Assembly (NCBI RefSeq): GCF_014203425.1
Contig: NZ_JACHJC010000001.1
Span: 6,217,501-6,281,500, forward strand
Length of the DNA stretch: 64,000 bases
Direction: 5' to 3'
Origin: Micromonospora echinospora
GTDB lineage: Bacteria; Actinomycetota; Actinomycetes; Mycobacteriales; Micromonosporaceae
Shown here: positions 14,578 through 23,346 of the stretch, piece after piece
Layout: every line of letters starts with the position of its first letter
Position numbering within the stretch: the stretch's first letter is position 1
Notes under the pieces: model-generated
Told to the model about the DNA's origin: nothing
Database searches by the model: none
Seen by the model: only the letters and a program-made list of their open reading frames with translations
Position numbers and translations under genes: made by a program

Positions 14578-17415
14578 ATGGCAGGCCAGCAGGACGGTTT
14601 CGCCCTCGGCGTGGACCTCGGCACCTCGAACACGGTTGCGGTGCTGCGCTGGCCGGACGGGCGGACCCGGCCGGTGCTCGTCGACGGCCATCCGATCCTG
14701 CCCTCCGGCGTGTACGCCGACGCGGCCGGTCACCTGCACGTCGGGCGGGACGCGCAGCGCCTGGCCCAGGCCGACCCGGCCGCCTACGAGCCGAACCCGA
14801 AGCGCCGGGTCGACGAGGAGACCGTCGATCTGGGCGGGCGGGCGTACCGGCCGGCGGAGCTGCTGGCCGCGACGTTGCGCGCGGTCGCGGACGCGGCGGT
14901 GGCGGCGGTCGGGATGCTGCCCCCGGCGGTGGTCACGCACCCGGCGGCCTGGACGCCGGCCCGCCGTCGGGTGCTGCACGACGCGCTGGAACTCGCCGGC
15001 TGGCCGGCCGCGGCCGAGCACACGCTCGCCGGGCCGATCGCGCCCGGCACCCGCCTGCTGCGCGAGCCGGTGGCCGCGGCGCGTTACTTCACGCAGGTGC
15101 TGCGCCGGCCGGTGCCGGTGGGCGGTTCGGTGGCGGTGTTCGACTTCGGCGGCGGCACGCTCGACGTGGCGGTGCTGCGCAACGAGGGCGCCGACCCGTG
15201 GGGCGACTCCGGCTTCCAGTTGATCGCCACCGGCGGGATCCCCGACCTCGGCGGGCTCGACCTGGACGCGGCCCTGCTCGGCCGGCTCGGCGAGCTGGTC
15301 GGCCCGGCCCATCCGGGCGAGTGGGCCCGGCTGACCGATCCGACGACCACCGCCGAGCGGCGGGACCGCCAGCAGCTGTGGGACAACGTGCGCGGCGCGA
15401 AGGAGATGCTGTCCCGGGCCATGGTGGCGCCGGTGGCCGTACCGGGGGTGGAGGCGGCGGTGCCGCTGACCCGGGAGGACTTCGAACGCCTGGCCGCGCC
15501 GCTGCTGGCCCGGGCGGTGACGGAGACCCGCGAGGTGACCGCCGCCGCCGGGGTGCGCCCGGAACAACTCAGCGGCCTGTTCCTGGTCGGCGGGTCGACC
15601 CGGGTGCCGTTGGTGGCCCGGCTGCTGCACGCCGAGCTGGGCATCGCGCCGACGGTGCTGGAGCAGCCGGAGATGCCGGTCGCCGAGGGCGCGCTCACCG
15701 ACCTGCCGCTGCCCCGGCGGTCCGGGCGCCCCGCCGTGCCCGCCCAGCTCGCGTCGACCCCACCCGCGCCGGGCGAGGTGGACGCCGCCGACGCGGCCAC
15801 GGTCCCCGCCGGTCCGCACGGCACGCTGGTCGCCGACGGCCCCGTGCCACAGCCCCCCGCCACCAGGTACGACGGCACGCCACTCGCCGGCCCGGTTCCG
15901 CCCCAGCCCACGAGGTACGACCACATGCCGGCCGCCCACGGCCCGGTTCCGCCGTACCCGGGTTACGGCGTACCCGGGCCGTCCGCTCCCCCGCCCGGCG
16001 GCGGCCGGCCGTCCGGCGTACCCGGGGCGCCCTTCTCCCCCGCGCCGAACGGTGTCCGGCCCGGCGACGGCCGGCCACGGCGCGGCCGGTGGATCGCGCT
16101 CGGCGCGGGTCTCGTGGTCGTCGCCGTGGCGGCGGCGGTGCTGCTCTGGGTGTTCCGGGACCGGCACCCGGCGCTGGACTTCCACACCGCCGAGTTGGTG
16201 AAGACGGTGCCCGCCGGTGACACGCGGCCGGGCCAGATGTTCACCGCGACGCTCGGGGAGCGCTCCTACCTGGCCCGTTCGCTGCCCGACGGCCACCTCC
16301 ACGTGACAGCCGTCGAGGCGGCCACCGGCAGGACGGTCTGGGAGAAGCAGACCGACGCGACCGCGCAGCGGTGGTCGGGGGTCCGGGCGCTGCCCGACGG
16401 GCTGCTCGTCCTCGGCGACGCCACCGGCAGCACCCCACGTGTGGTGGCGGTGCTCGACGGCGATTCCGGCACGCAGCGGTGGCGGACCGAGATCGGCCGC
16501 GACGACGCGCTGCACCTCGGGCCCGACACGGTGGTCCGGCTGGACCGGGACGGCGAGCGCCTGGTCGGGCTGCGGCTGGACGACGGCCGACAGCGGTGGG
16601 AGCGGCGCAACCCGCGCACCGAGTACGGCGACGCGCGCACGAAGGTGTTGCCGGTCGGCACCGGCGCGGCACTGGACGGGCCCGGGAACGCCGAGGGCTC
16701 GCCGCTCGTCCCGTGGGCGGGGAAGGCGGACCGGCTCGTGCAGGTCGGCGCGGACCGCTCGGTCCGGGTCCTGGACATGCGTAGCGGCAAGATCCTCAAG
16801 GACCGGGGCAACGTGGCCGGCCTCAACGATCCGATGGCCGCCCGCGACGACCGGCTGTACGTGGCGGAGGGCGATCGTGGCCTGCGGCTGATCTCCTACG
16901 ACCTGGGCAGTCTCGGCACGCCCAGCGTGCTGTACGAGGCGCCGGAGCAGGGCGGCCGGGTGAAGGATCTGGTCACCTGCGGGGAACGTCGCGTGTGCCT
17001 GCTGGAGACGCCGGCCGGCGGCGCCGACGGCACCCGGGTGGTGGCGGCGACCGAGGGTGAGGGCACCCGGCAGTGGGCGGCGCCGCGCGCCGAGTCGCTG
17101 GTGCCGGTCGGTCAGCACGTGCTGGCCGGGCAGGGCTCGCCGGACGTGGTGACGCTGTTCGCGCCGGACGGCACCGCGGTGCTGCGAAACCGTGACGGGT
17201 TCGCGGTCCGGCTGGACGCCGGCAACCTGCTGATCTTCTCCGAGGCGCCGAGCCCGTACGAGGACGACCGGGTCCTCGCCGGGACGGCGGTGGACGGCAA
17301 GCCGGTCGAGATGGGGCAGTTGAAGCAGATCCGCAGCGAGTCCTGCTCGTGGAACACCGAGATGCTGGTGTGCGGCGCGGACAAGGAGTTCCGGTTGTAC
17401 CGGTTCGCCGGCTGA
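14578..17415 (+). CDS. Hsp70-type ATPase fused to a membrane anchor and outer beta-propeller
   Basis: A 945-residue protein in four parts. Residues 1-375 form an Hsp70/actin-fold ATPase with phosphate-1 (GVDLGTSNTVAVL), phosphate-2 (VFDFGGGTLDVAVL) and adenosine (LVGGSTRVPLVARLL) motifs. A Pro-rich linker runs from about 380 to 500, followed by one membrane helix near 505-526 (WIALGAGLVVVAVAAAVLLW). Residues 540-945 repeat PQQ/WD-like strands (for example TGRTVWEKQTD, SGTQRWRTEIG), suggesting a propeller outside the cell. The substrate-binding domain of DnaK is absent, so this is not a general chaperone. A sensor that couples an outside ligand to a cytosolic ATPase is an inference. GGAGG precedes ATG 14578. 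Confidence 0.85.
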   Translation: MAGQQDGFALGVDLGTSNTVAVLRWPDGRTRPVLVDGHPILPSGVYADAAGHLHVGRDAQRLAQADPAAYEPNPKRRVDEETVDLGGRAYRPAELLAATLRAVADAAVAAVGMLPPAVVTHPAAWTPARRRVLHDALELAGWPAAAEHTLAGPIAPGTRLLREPVAAARYFTQVLRRPVPVGGSVAVFDFGGGTLDVAVLRNEGADPWGDSGFQLIATGGIPDLGGLDLDAALLGRLGELVGPAHPGEWARLTDPTTTAERRDRQQLWDNVRGAKEMLSRAMVAPVAVPGVEAAVPLTREDFERLAAPLLARAVTETREVTAAAGVRPEQLSGLFLVGGSTRVPLVARLLHAELGIAPTVLEQPEMPVAEGALTDLPLPRRSGRPAVPAQLASTPPAPGEVDAADAATVPAGPHGTLVADGPVPQPPATRYDGTPLAGPVPPQPTRYDHMPAAHGPVPPYPGYGVPGPSAPPPGGGRPSGVPGAPFSPAPNGVRPGDGRPRRGRWIALGAGLVVVAVAAAVLLWVFRDRHPALDFHTAELVKTVPAGDTRPGQMFTATLGERSYLARSLPDGHLHVTAVEAATGRTVWEKQTDATAQRWSGVRALPDGLLVLGDATGSTPRVVAVLDGDSGTQRWRTEIGRDDALHLGPDTVVRLDRDGERLVGLRLDDGRQRWERRNPRTEYGDARTKVLPVGTGAALDGPGNAEGSPLVPWAGKADRLVQVGADRSVRVLDMRSGKILKDRGNVAGLNDPMAARDDRLYVAEGDRGLRLISYDLGSLGTPSVLYEAPEQGGRVKDLVTCGERRVCLLETPAGGADGTRVVAATEGEGTRQWAAPRAESLVPVGQHVLAGQGSPDVVTLFAPDGTAVLRNRDGFAVRLDAGNLLIFSEAPSPYEDDRVLAGTAVDGKPVEMGQLKQIRSESCSWNTEMLVCGADKEFRLYRFAG

Positions 17416-17492
17416 CCGGAAGTGAGCTTGACAGCGATCGATGCCTCGACTGGTGTGAACGGCAGAGAGATCGACGTTCGTCAGGAGGCCCC

Positions 17493-19616
17493 GTGTTCGT
17501 CCGACGACGGTGGACCGCGCTCGCCACCACAAGCATCCTGATCGCCGCTGTCCTGACCCATCCCGGCCCCGGCGCCGCCGCGCCGGCCGCCCCCGCGATC
17601 ACCCTCGCCCCCACCGAAACCGCCCTGGTACGCGTCCAACTGGCCGACCGGGCGCAACTCGATCGCCTCGTCGCCGGCGGCGCGGACCTGGCCAACCGTC
17701 CCCGCTCGCGGGACGGCAAGCTGGTCGCCGACCTGGTCCTCACCGGCCGGCAGCTCACCGACCTCACCCGGCAGGGCGCGACCGCCCTGCAGGTGGTGCA
17801 GCGGGCCGACGACGGCACCCGGCGGATCGCCGAGAGCCGCCGCGCCGCCGAGGAGCGCACCCGCGCCGGGCTGCGGACGAGCGGCGCCGCCACCGCTGTC
17901 GACACGCTCCAGTTCCTCCAGGCGTACTGGTGGACCACCGGCGGGCGGACCTTCCTCCAGGCCCAGGTCGCCACCACCGCCACCGACGACCCGGACGTGG
18001 AGATCACCGTCACCTGGCGTACGGCCGACGGCGCCACCGGCTCGTTCCCGCTGTACCGCTTCGAGGACTCGGGCGAGTACCAGTACCACTACGCGCTGCC
18101 GCAGCCTGCGCCCAGCCGGCCCGTGCAGTTCACCGCCACCTCCAGCCTGGGCGGGACGAGCCGGCCGGTCACCCCGTCGCTCTGGCCGAACGCCTCGCCG
18201 CCGCCGCAGCCGGCCGGCTACCAGAAGGACTTCATCGACGCGTACCTGACGCCGGTGGACATCAAGGCGCGCATCGCCCGGCTCGGCCGCCAGTACCGCG
18301 ACCTGGTCGACGTCATCGACCTGCCGAACAAGACCCAGGGCTACCGCCGGACCGCCGCCGCGTACCTGGGTGACCCGGCGGCCGCCGCCGTGGTGGTGGA
18401 GTCGGTCCGCTTCGGCGACCAGGGCATGAACGGCGTGCAGGTACGCACCGTCGACCCGGGCCGGCCGAACCGGCCGCTGAGCATGCGCTACCGGGACCGG
18501 GTGCTCACCATCTCGCTGGCCACCGACCGGGCGGGCAAGGTGACGAGCACCACCGACGACGTCGCCGCCCTGATCAACGCCCCGCAGGGCGCCCGCTTCC
18601 GGGCCACCGCGGAGGAGGGCTCGGCCGGGCTGCCGATGCCGGTGGCCGGGCCGGTACGCCTCGACGACGGGTTGCAGGGCACCGAGGTGCCGGCCCGGCC
18701 GTGGACGGTGCAGGCGCTGCGGATCGGCAAGCACCGCGACGGCTCCCGGATCGGCGTGCTGGCGTATTCGCAGGAGCACGCCCGCGAGTGGGCCACCCCG
18801 CTCGTCACGCTGGAGTTCGCCGAGCGGCTGCTCGCCAACGCCCGGACCGACGCGGCGACCCGCAAGCTGCTGGAGCAGGTGGACGTGTTCGTCATCCCGA
18901 CGGTGAACCCGGACGGCGCGAACTACTCGTTCCACGACTACAACTTCCAGCGCAAGAACCTGGTCAACCACTGCGCCGGTGAGGCGCGGGACCCGAAGTA
19001 CCGGAACATGTGGGGCGTCGACCTCAACCGCAACTACACCGTCGGGTCCCTGTTCGACGGGTACGTGGGCGCGAGCACGAACTGCCTGGCCGGCAACTAC
19101 GCGGGCACGGCGGAGTTGTCCGAGCCGGAGAGCCGCAACGTGATCGACCTGGCCAAGGCCCACCCGAACATCAGGTTCGCGATGAACGTGCACTCCTACG
19201 GCGGCTACTTCATGTGGCCGCCCGGGGCGTACAAGGCCGACGGGCGGGTGACGCTGCCGCGCCCGTCGATCGACGAGTCGACGCTGTTCCTGGCCAGCGC
19301 CCGGCGCATCGTCGGCGCCATCGCGGCCGAGCGCGGCACCGTCACCTGGCCGTCGCAGACCGGCCCGGTCGCCGACGTGCTCTACTCGGCGGCCGGCAAC
19401 TCGGCCGACCAGCTCTACTACGAGCTGGGCATCTTCGCCTGGGACTTCGAGGTCGGCAACGACAGGTGGAACGAGGCCACCGGCCAGTGGGAGGGCGTCG
19501 GCTTCCAGCCGCCGTTCGACGAGGCACACGGGGAGGCACAGGAGTACGCCGGCGGCCTGGTGGAGATGGTCCGGGTGGCCCGCGACTACGCGGCCCGCAA
19601 CCCGGTCCGGCGCTGA
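17493..19616 (+). CDS. Secreted M14 family zinc carboxypeptidase
   Basis: A 707-residue exported enzyme. A signal peptide (about residues 1-30, ending GAAAPA) leads into a roughly 270-residue N-terminal region that may be a pro- or accessory domain, then an M14 carboxypeptidase fold. Zinc ligands are His429 and Glu432 (SQEHAREWATP) and His567 (MNVHSYGGYFMWPP). The catalytic Glu653 is in FAWDFEVGN, and the substrate-carboxylate pair lies in DLNRNYT. GTG 17493 follows AGGAGG by four nucleotides, which settles the start. It is 77 nt after the Hsp70-propeller gene. A strong hairpin at 19623 ends the transcript. Confidence 0.92.
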   Translation: MFVRRRWTALATTSILIAAVLTHPGPGAAAPAAPAITLAPTETALVRVQLADRAQLDRLVAGGADLANRPRSRDGKLVADLVLTGRQLTDLTRQGATALQVVQRADDGTRRIAESRRAAEERTRAGLRTSGAATAVDTLQFLQAYWWTTGGRTFLQAQVATTATDDPDVEITVTWRTADGATGSFPLYRFEDSGEYQYHYALPQPAPSRPVQFTATSSLGGTSRPVTPSLWPNASPPPQPAGYQKDFIDAYLTPVDIKARIARLGRQYRDLVDVIDLPNKTQGYRRTAAAYLGDPAAAAVVVESVRFGDQGMNGVQVRTVDPGRPNRPLSMRYRDRVLTISLATDRAGKVTSTTDDVAALINAPQGARFRATAEEGSAGLPMPVAGPVRLDDGLQGTEVPARPWTVQALRIGKHRDGSRIGVLAYSQEHAREWATPLVTLEFAERLLANARTDAATRKLLEQVDVFVIPTVNPDGANYSFHDYNFQRKNLVNHCAGEARDPKYRNMWGVDLNRNYTVGSLFDGYVGASTNCLAGNYAGTAELSEPESRNVIDLAKAHPNIRFAMNVHSYGGYFMWPPGAYKADGRVTLPRPSIDESTLFLASARRIVGAIAAERGTVTWPSQTGPVADVLYSAAGNSADQLYYELGIFAWDFEVGNDRWNEATGQWEGVGFQPPFDEAHGEAQEYAGGLVEMVRVARDYAARNPVRR

Positions 19617-19622
19617 CCGCAG

Positions 19623-19658
19623 GCGGTCCCCGGCCGACGCGGTCCGGCCGGGGACCGC
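19623..19658. terminator. Bidirectional hairpin between convergent genes
   Basis: GCGGTCCCCGGCCG (19623-19636) pairs perfectly with CGGCCGGGGACCGC (19645-19658) around an eight-base loop. It separates the carboxypeptidase stop (19616) from the propionyl-CoA synthetase stop (19684). TT follows on the plus strand. Confidence 0.8.
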
Positions 19659-19683
19659 TTCGGTCCGTCCGGGCGAGGGCGGG

Positions 19684-21564
19684 TCAGCCCGCGGCGCCGA
19701 GGTCGCGGAAGACGGTGAGCGCGCCCGGGTCGTCGATGGTCGCCGGGACCGGCTCGTCGCGCCCCTCGACCAGGCCCCGCATGGTGCGGCGCAGGATCTT
19801 CCCGGAGCGGGTCTTCGGCAGCGCCGGCACCACTGTCACCCGGCGGAACGCGGCCACCGGGCCGATCCGCTGCCGGACCAGCGCGACCAGCTCGGCGGCG
19901 AGCGCGTCCGGGTCGACGTCGGCGCCGGCCTTGAGCACCACGTACCCGCTGGGCACCTGCCCCTTCAGCGCGTCGGCCACGCCGATCACCGCGCACTCGG
20001 CCACCGCCGGGTGCGTCGCCAGGACCTCCTCCATCGCGCCGGTGGACAGGCGGTGCCCGGCCACGTTGATGACGTCGTCGGTGCGGCCCATCACGTACAG
20101 GTAGCCGTCCTCGTCGAACCGGCCGCCGTCACCGGTCAGGTAGTGACCGGGGAACGTGGACAGGTAGGAGCGGACGAACCGCTCGTCGTCACCCCAGAGC
20201 GTGGGCAGGCAGCCGGGTGGCAGCGGCAGCCGGATGACGATCGAGCCGTCCGTGCCGGGCGGCACGTCCCGGCCCGCGCCGTCGACCACGCGCACGTCGT
20301 AGCCGGGCACCGGCACCGTCGGCGACCCCGGCTTGATCGGCAGCGGCTCCAGGCCGCGCGGGTTGGCCGCCACCGGCCAGCCGGTCTCCGTCTGCCACCA
20401 GTTGTCGACCACGGGTACGCCGAGCCGCTGCCCCGCCCAGGCCCAGGTGTCCGGGTCCAGCCGTTCACCGGCGAGGAAGAGGGTACGCAGCGCGCTCAGG
20501 TCGTACCGGTCGATGTGCTCGCCGTCCGGGTCCTGGCGGCGGATCGCCCGGATGGCGGTGGGCGCGGTGAACAGGGCAGCCACCCGGTGTTCGGCGGCGA
20601 CCCGCCAGAACGCCCCGGCGTCGGGGGTGCCGACCGGCTTGCCCTCGTAGAGCACAGTGGTCGCGCCGGTGAGCAGCGGTGCGTACACGATGTAGGAGTG
20701 GCCGACCACCCAGCCCACGTCGGAGGCGGCCCAGAAGACCTCGCCCGGCTCGATGCCGTAGACGTTGCGCATCGACCAGCGCAACGCCACCGCGTGCCCG
20801 CCGTTGTCCCGCACCACGCCCTTGGGCCGGCCGGTGGTGCCGGAGGTGTAGAGGACGTAGAGCGGGTCCGTGGCGGCCACCGGCTCGCACGGCGCCGGTT
20901 CCGCGTCCGCCATCACCTCGGCCCAGGTCAGGTCGCGGCCCGGCACCAGCGGGGCGGGCTCCTGCGGGCGCTGCACCACCACGCAGCGCTCCGGCGCGTG
21001 CGCGGCCTCGTCCAGCGCGGCGGCCAGGATCGGGTGGTACGGCACCACCCGGTCGGCCTCGATGCCGCAGGAGGTGGCCACCACCACCTTCGGCCGCGCG
21101 TCGTCGATCCGGACGGCCAGCTCGTGCGCGGCGAACCCGCCGAAGACCACCGAGTGCACCGCGCCGATCCGGGCGCAAGCCAGCATGGCGATCACCGCCT
21201 CCGGGACCATCGCCAGGTAGAGCAGCACCCGGTCGCCCCGGCCGACGCCGAGCCGGCGCAGCGCACCGGCGAACCGGGCCGTCTCGGCGAGCAGTTCGGC
21301 GTAGGTGAGCGTGCGGACCGTGCCGGTGACCGGGCTGTCGTGGATCAGCGCGGGCTGGTCGCCCCGCCCGGCGGCGACGTGTCGGTCGAGCGCGTTGTGG
21401 CAGGTGTTCAGCACCCCGTCGGGGAACCAGCGGTACAGCGGCGCCGCCTCCTCGTCGAGGATGCGCTCCGGCGGGATGATCCAGTCGATGTCGGCCGCCG
21501 CGTCCCGCCAGAAGCCGGCCGGGTCGGCGATGCTCCGCTCGTACGCTGATCGATACGCGCCCAT
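19684..21564 (-). CDS. prpE: Acyl-CoA synthetase, probably propionyl-CoA synthetase
   Basis: A 626-residue ANL-superfamily ligase that activates a short-chain acid through an acyl-adenylate. It has the P-loop YTSGTTGRPKGVV, the motif NWWQTETGWP, YLTGDGG and the catalytic lysine segment LPKTRSGKILRR near the C-terminus. The N-terminal ACAS region (YRSAYERSIADPAGFWRDAA) and the PrpE-like NWWQTETG context favour propionate over acetate. The gene stands alone on the minus strand, so it is probably a housekeeping propionate-salvage enzyme. The lysine in this motif is a common acetylation control point in the family. Confidence 0.88.
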   Translation of the reverse strand: MGAYRSAYERSIADPAGFWRDAAADIDWIIPPERILDEEAAPLYRWFPDGVLNTCHNALDRHVAAGRGDQPALIHDSPVTGTVRTLTYAELLAETARFAGALRRLGVGRGDRVLLYLAMVPEAVIAMLACARIGAVHSVVFGGFAAHELAVRIDDARPKVVVATSCGIEADRVVPYHPILAAALDEAAHAPERCVVVQRPQEPAPLVPGRDLTWAEVMADAEPAPCEPVAATDPLYVLYTSGTTGRPKGVVRDNGGHAVALRWSMRNVYGIEPGEVFWAASDVGWVVGHSYIVYAPLLTGATTVLYEGKPVGTPDAGAFWRVAAEHRVAALFTAPTAIRAIRRQDPDGEHIDRYDLSALRTLFLAGERLDPDTWAWAGQRLGVPVVDNWWQTETGWPVAANPRGLEPLPIKPGSPTVPVPGYDVRVVDGAGRDVPPGTDGSIVIRLPLPPGCLPTLWGDDERFVRSYLSTFPGHYLTGDGGRFDEDGYLYVMGRTDDVINVAGHRLSTGAMEEVLATHPAVAECAVIGVADALKGQVPSGYVVLKAGADVDPDALAAELVALVRQRIGPVAAFRRVTVVPALPKTRSGKILRRTMRGLVEGRDEPVPATIDDPGALTVFRDLGAAG

Positions 21565-21720
21565 GCCGTCATGCTGCGCGACGGCGGCGCGCCGACACGA
21601 CGGCCGGACGGGTCCGGTGCGCCGGAAGCACGCCCCGGCTCGGTGAACGGCCGCTCACGGCGGTGGGCGGTACCCGTCGCTGGTCGTTTCCGGCGACCCT
21701 GCCGGGGGTAGGGCGGGCAC

Positions 21721-21972
21721 ATGGAGACGAACACGAAGGCGTACCTGGTGGGCGGTCCCCGCGACGGCAGCACCCAGGACGCGGACGGAAAGGCCCTGGT
21801 GGAGATCGAGATCGACGGGATGATCCACCGCTACATCCGGACCACCAAGCAGCACGGCGACGACGGCGTGGTCTACAACTACGACGGCATGGTGGCGCCC
21901 GGTGGCGGCGAGCCCGGCGTCGAGGACCCGGCCGCCCGGGTCGCGTCGCCGAAGGCCGACGAGCAGCGGTGA
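21721..21972 (+). CDS. Small conserved-looking hypothetical protein, 83 aa
   Basis: ATG 21721 opens an 83-residue frame, METNTKAYLVGGPRDGS at its start, with acidic and polar composition and no membrane segment. The sequence GGPRDGS, followed by a short beta-rich region (HRYIRTTKQHG, VVYNYDG), resembles small actinobacterial proteins of unknown function that I have seen but cannot name. A GGGGTAGGG ribosome-binding site lies upstream. It is divergent from prpE with 156 nt between, and 201 nt before the lipoprotein gene with nothing recognisable in that gap. Confidence 0.6.
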   Translation: METNTKAYLVGGPRDGSTQDADGKALVEIEIDGMIHRYIRTTKQHGDDGVVYNYDGMVAPGGGEPGVEDPAARVASPKADEQR

Positions 21973-22173
21973 CCGCTCAGCCCAACGGGCGACGGATGAA
22001 GCCCGTGGGGCGGGGTAAGGCAACACGGTCCTGGTGGAGAGACGACCGGTGCCGCGGCGTACCGCGGCCGGGCACGCGGGCGGGCGGCGAGATGCCGTCC
22101 CGCCCGCGCATCCCAGGACCGACCGGGCAAACCGACTTTGATCAATGACGGCCGTCGACTAGCGTGCGCAGGC

Positions 22174-22653
22174 GTGAAATCGAACCGGATCTTCCCGATC
22201 CTCCTGACCTGTGCCGTGCTGGCCCTCGCCGCGTGCGGCGACGAGAAGCCCTCGACCACGGCCGGGCCGGCGGCCACGTCGGCCTCCGCGGTCCCCTCCA
22301 CGGCGGCACCCTCGCCGTCGGCGGCCGCCGTGAGCGACAAGGACCTCTGCACCGCCGCAGAAAAGATCAACAAGGACATGCGGACGAAGCTCATGGCCGT
22401 CGTTCAGGGAGGCGGCGACCTGACGAAGGAGACCGGCGCGATCCTGACCGAACTCGGCGACCGGGTGACCAAGCTGGCCGGAACCGCCGGCGACGGCGAG
22501 GCGGCCATCGCCCTGAAGGAGTTCGGCGCGGAGGCCGGCAAGGCGGGCTCGGCCCCCGACCCGGGCACCGCCGCCGACAACCCCGCCATGGAGAAGGCCA
22601 GCAAGGACATCAACGCCGCCTGCAAGACGGCCGGCGCGCCGACCACCTTCTGA
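22174..22653 (+). CDS. Putative lipoprotein, 159 aa
   Basis: GTG 22174 begins KSNRIFPILLTCAVLALAAC, a signal peptide with lipobox LAAC at about residues 17-20, so Cys20 would be lipidated. A Ser/Thr/Pro/Ala-rich linker follows, then a helical domain with two cysteines (DKDLCTAAEKINKD and NAACKTAG) likely to pair. No ribosome-binding site is evident, suggesting a leaderless transcript from the nearby TAGCGT. Function unknown. A 32-bp palindrome directly downstream acts as terminator against the convergent membrane gene. Confidence 0.75.
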   Translation: MKSNRIFPILLTCAVLALAACGDEKPSTTAGPAATSASAVPSTAAPSPSAAAVSDKDLCTAAEKINKDMRTKLMAVVQGGGDLTKETGAILTELGDRVTKLAGTAGDGEAAIALKEFGAEAGKAGSAPDPGTAADNPAMEKASKDINAACKTAGAPTTF

Positions 22654-22667
22654 CGCCGACGTCCCGG

Positions 22668-22699
22668 GTCGTCCGTCCGGCGCGCGCCGGACGGACGAC
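22668..22699. terminator. Perfect 32-bp palindrome, bidirectional terminator
   Basis: GTCGTCCGTCCGGCGC (22668-22683) is followed at once by its exact reverse complement (22684-22699). It sits between convergent stops at 22653 and 22706 and should fold into a strong hairpin in either transcript. Confidence 0.8.
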
Positions 22700-22705
22700 C
22701 GTCGA

Positions 22706-23248
22706 CTAGACGCCTGTCACCCAGTTCCAGGCGGAGACCACCCACTCGGTCTGCTGCAGGTACGCCACCCCCACGCCGACCAGGAACAACGCGGTGACCA
22801 GGTGAGCACCCTTCGCGCTGCGGCGCACCCGGCCGAACTGCCGCTCCAGAATCAGCCGCCCGAGCAGCCGGGCCAGCGCGAACAGGCCGACCGCGGTGAG
22901 CAGGCTGAGCACGAAAGTGAGCAGCGGCGCGATCAGGTTGCCCCGCCCGGAGATCGCCCAGATGCCCCAGCAGACGAACGCGAACAGGGCCCCGGCGGCG
23001 CTCAGCTCCCCGCCCTTGCGGGCCTGGGCGAGGTGCCAGCTCATCGGCCGGCGCGGCGCCGGCTCACCGGCCCAGTCGCCGTGCTGCTCGACAGTCGGGA
23101 ACTGCTCGGTGCGGGGCGTACGCGGCGTGCGCGGCTGACCGACCGCCGCCACCCCGCGCTGGAACGCGTCCCGCTGCGGGGGCACCGCCCCCGGCTGGGG
23201 CGGCACCTCCACGGTGCGCTCGGCCCACGGCTGTGTCTGGTCCGCCAT
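22706..23248 (-). CDS. Hypothetical three-helix membrane protein
   Basis: A 180-residue protein: about 85 polar, Pro/Gln/Arg-rich cytosolic residues, then three membrane helices (SAAGALFAFVCWGIWAI; LIAPLLTFVLSLLTAVGLFA; LVTALFLVGVGVAYL). I do not recognise the family. ATG 23248 is preceded by GGGGGAGGACGA, a good ribosome-binding site. It is divergent from eis with 98 nt between. Confidence 0.65.
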   Translation of the reverse strand: MADQTQPWAERTVEVPPQPGAVPPQRDAFQRGVAAVGQPRTPRTPRTEQFPTVEQHGDWAGEPAPRRPMSWHLAQARKGGELSAAGALFAFVCWGIWAISGRGNLIAPLLTFVLSLLTAVGLFALARLLGRLILERQFGRVRRSAKGAHLVTALFLVGVGVAYLQQTEWVVSAWNWVTGV

Positions 23249-23346
23249 CTTCGTCCTCCCCCTCGACCGATTCCGGCCTCGGTTCCGAGGGTAGCCAGCC
23301 CGCAAATAGGGTGCCGACCCCCGTCGCGGTGCGATACACACGTGCC

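Noticed and set aside
14578..17415. Assignment as DnaK chaperone
   Set aside because: There is no substrate-binding beta domain or lid. A membrane helix and propeller follow the ATPase part.
13537..17532. A 1331-residue minus-strand frame opposite the Hsp70-like gene
   Set aside because: It is low-complexity Arg/Pro/Gly/His-rich sequence without any domain, and the plus-strand gene has clear motifs throughout.
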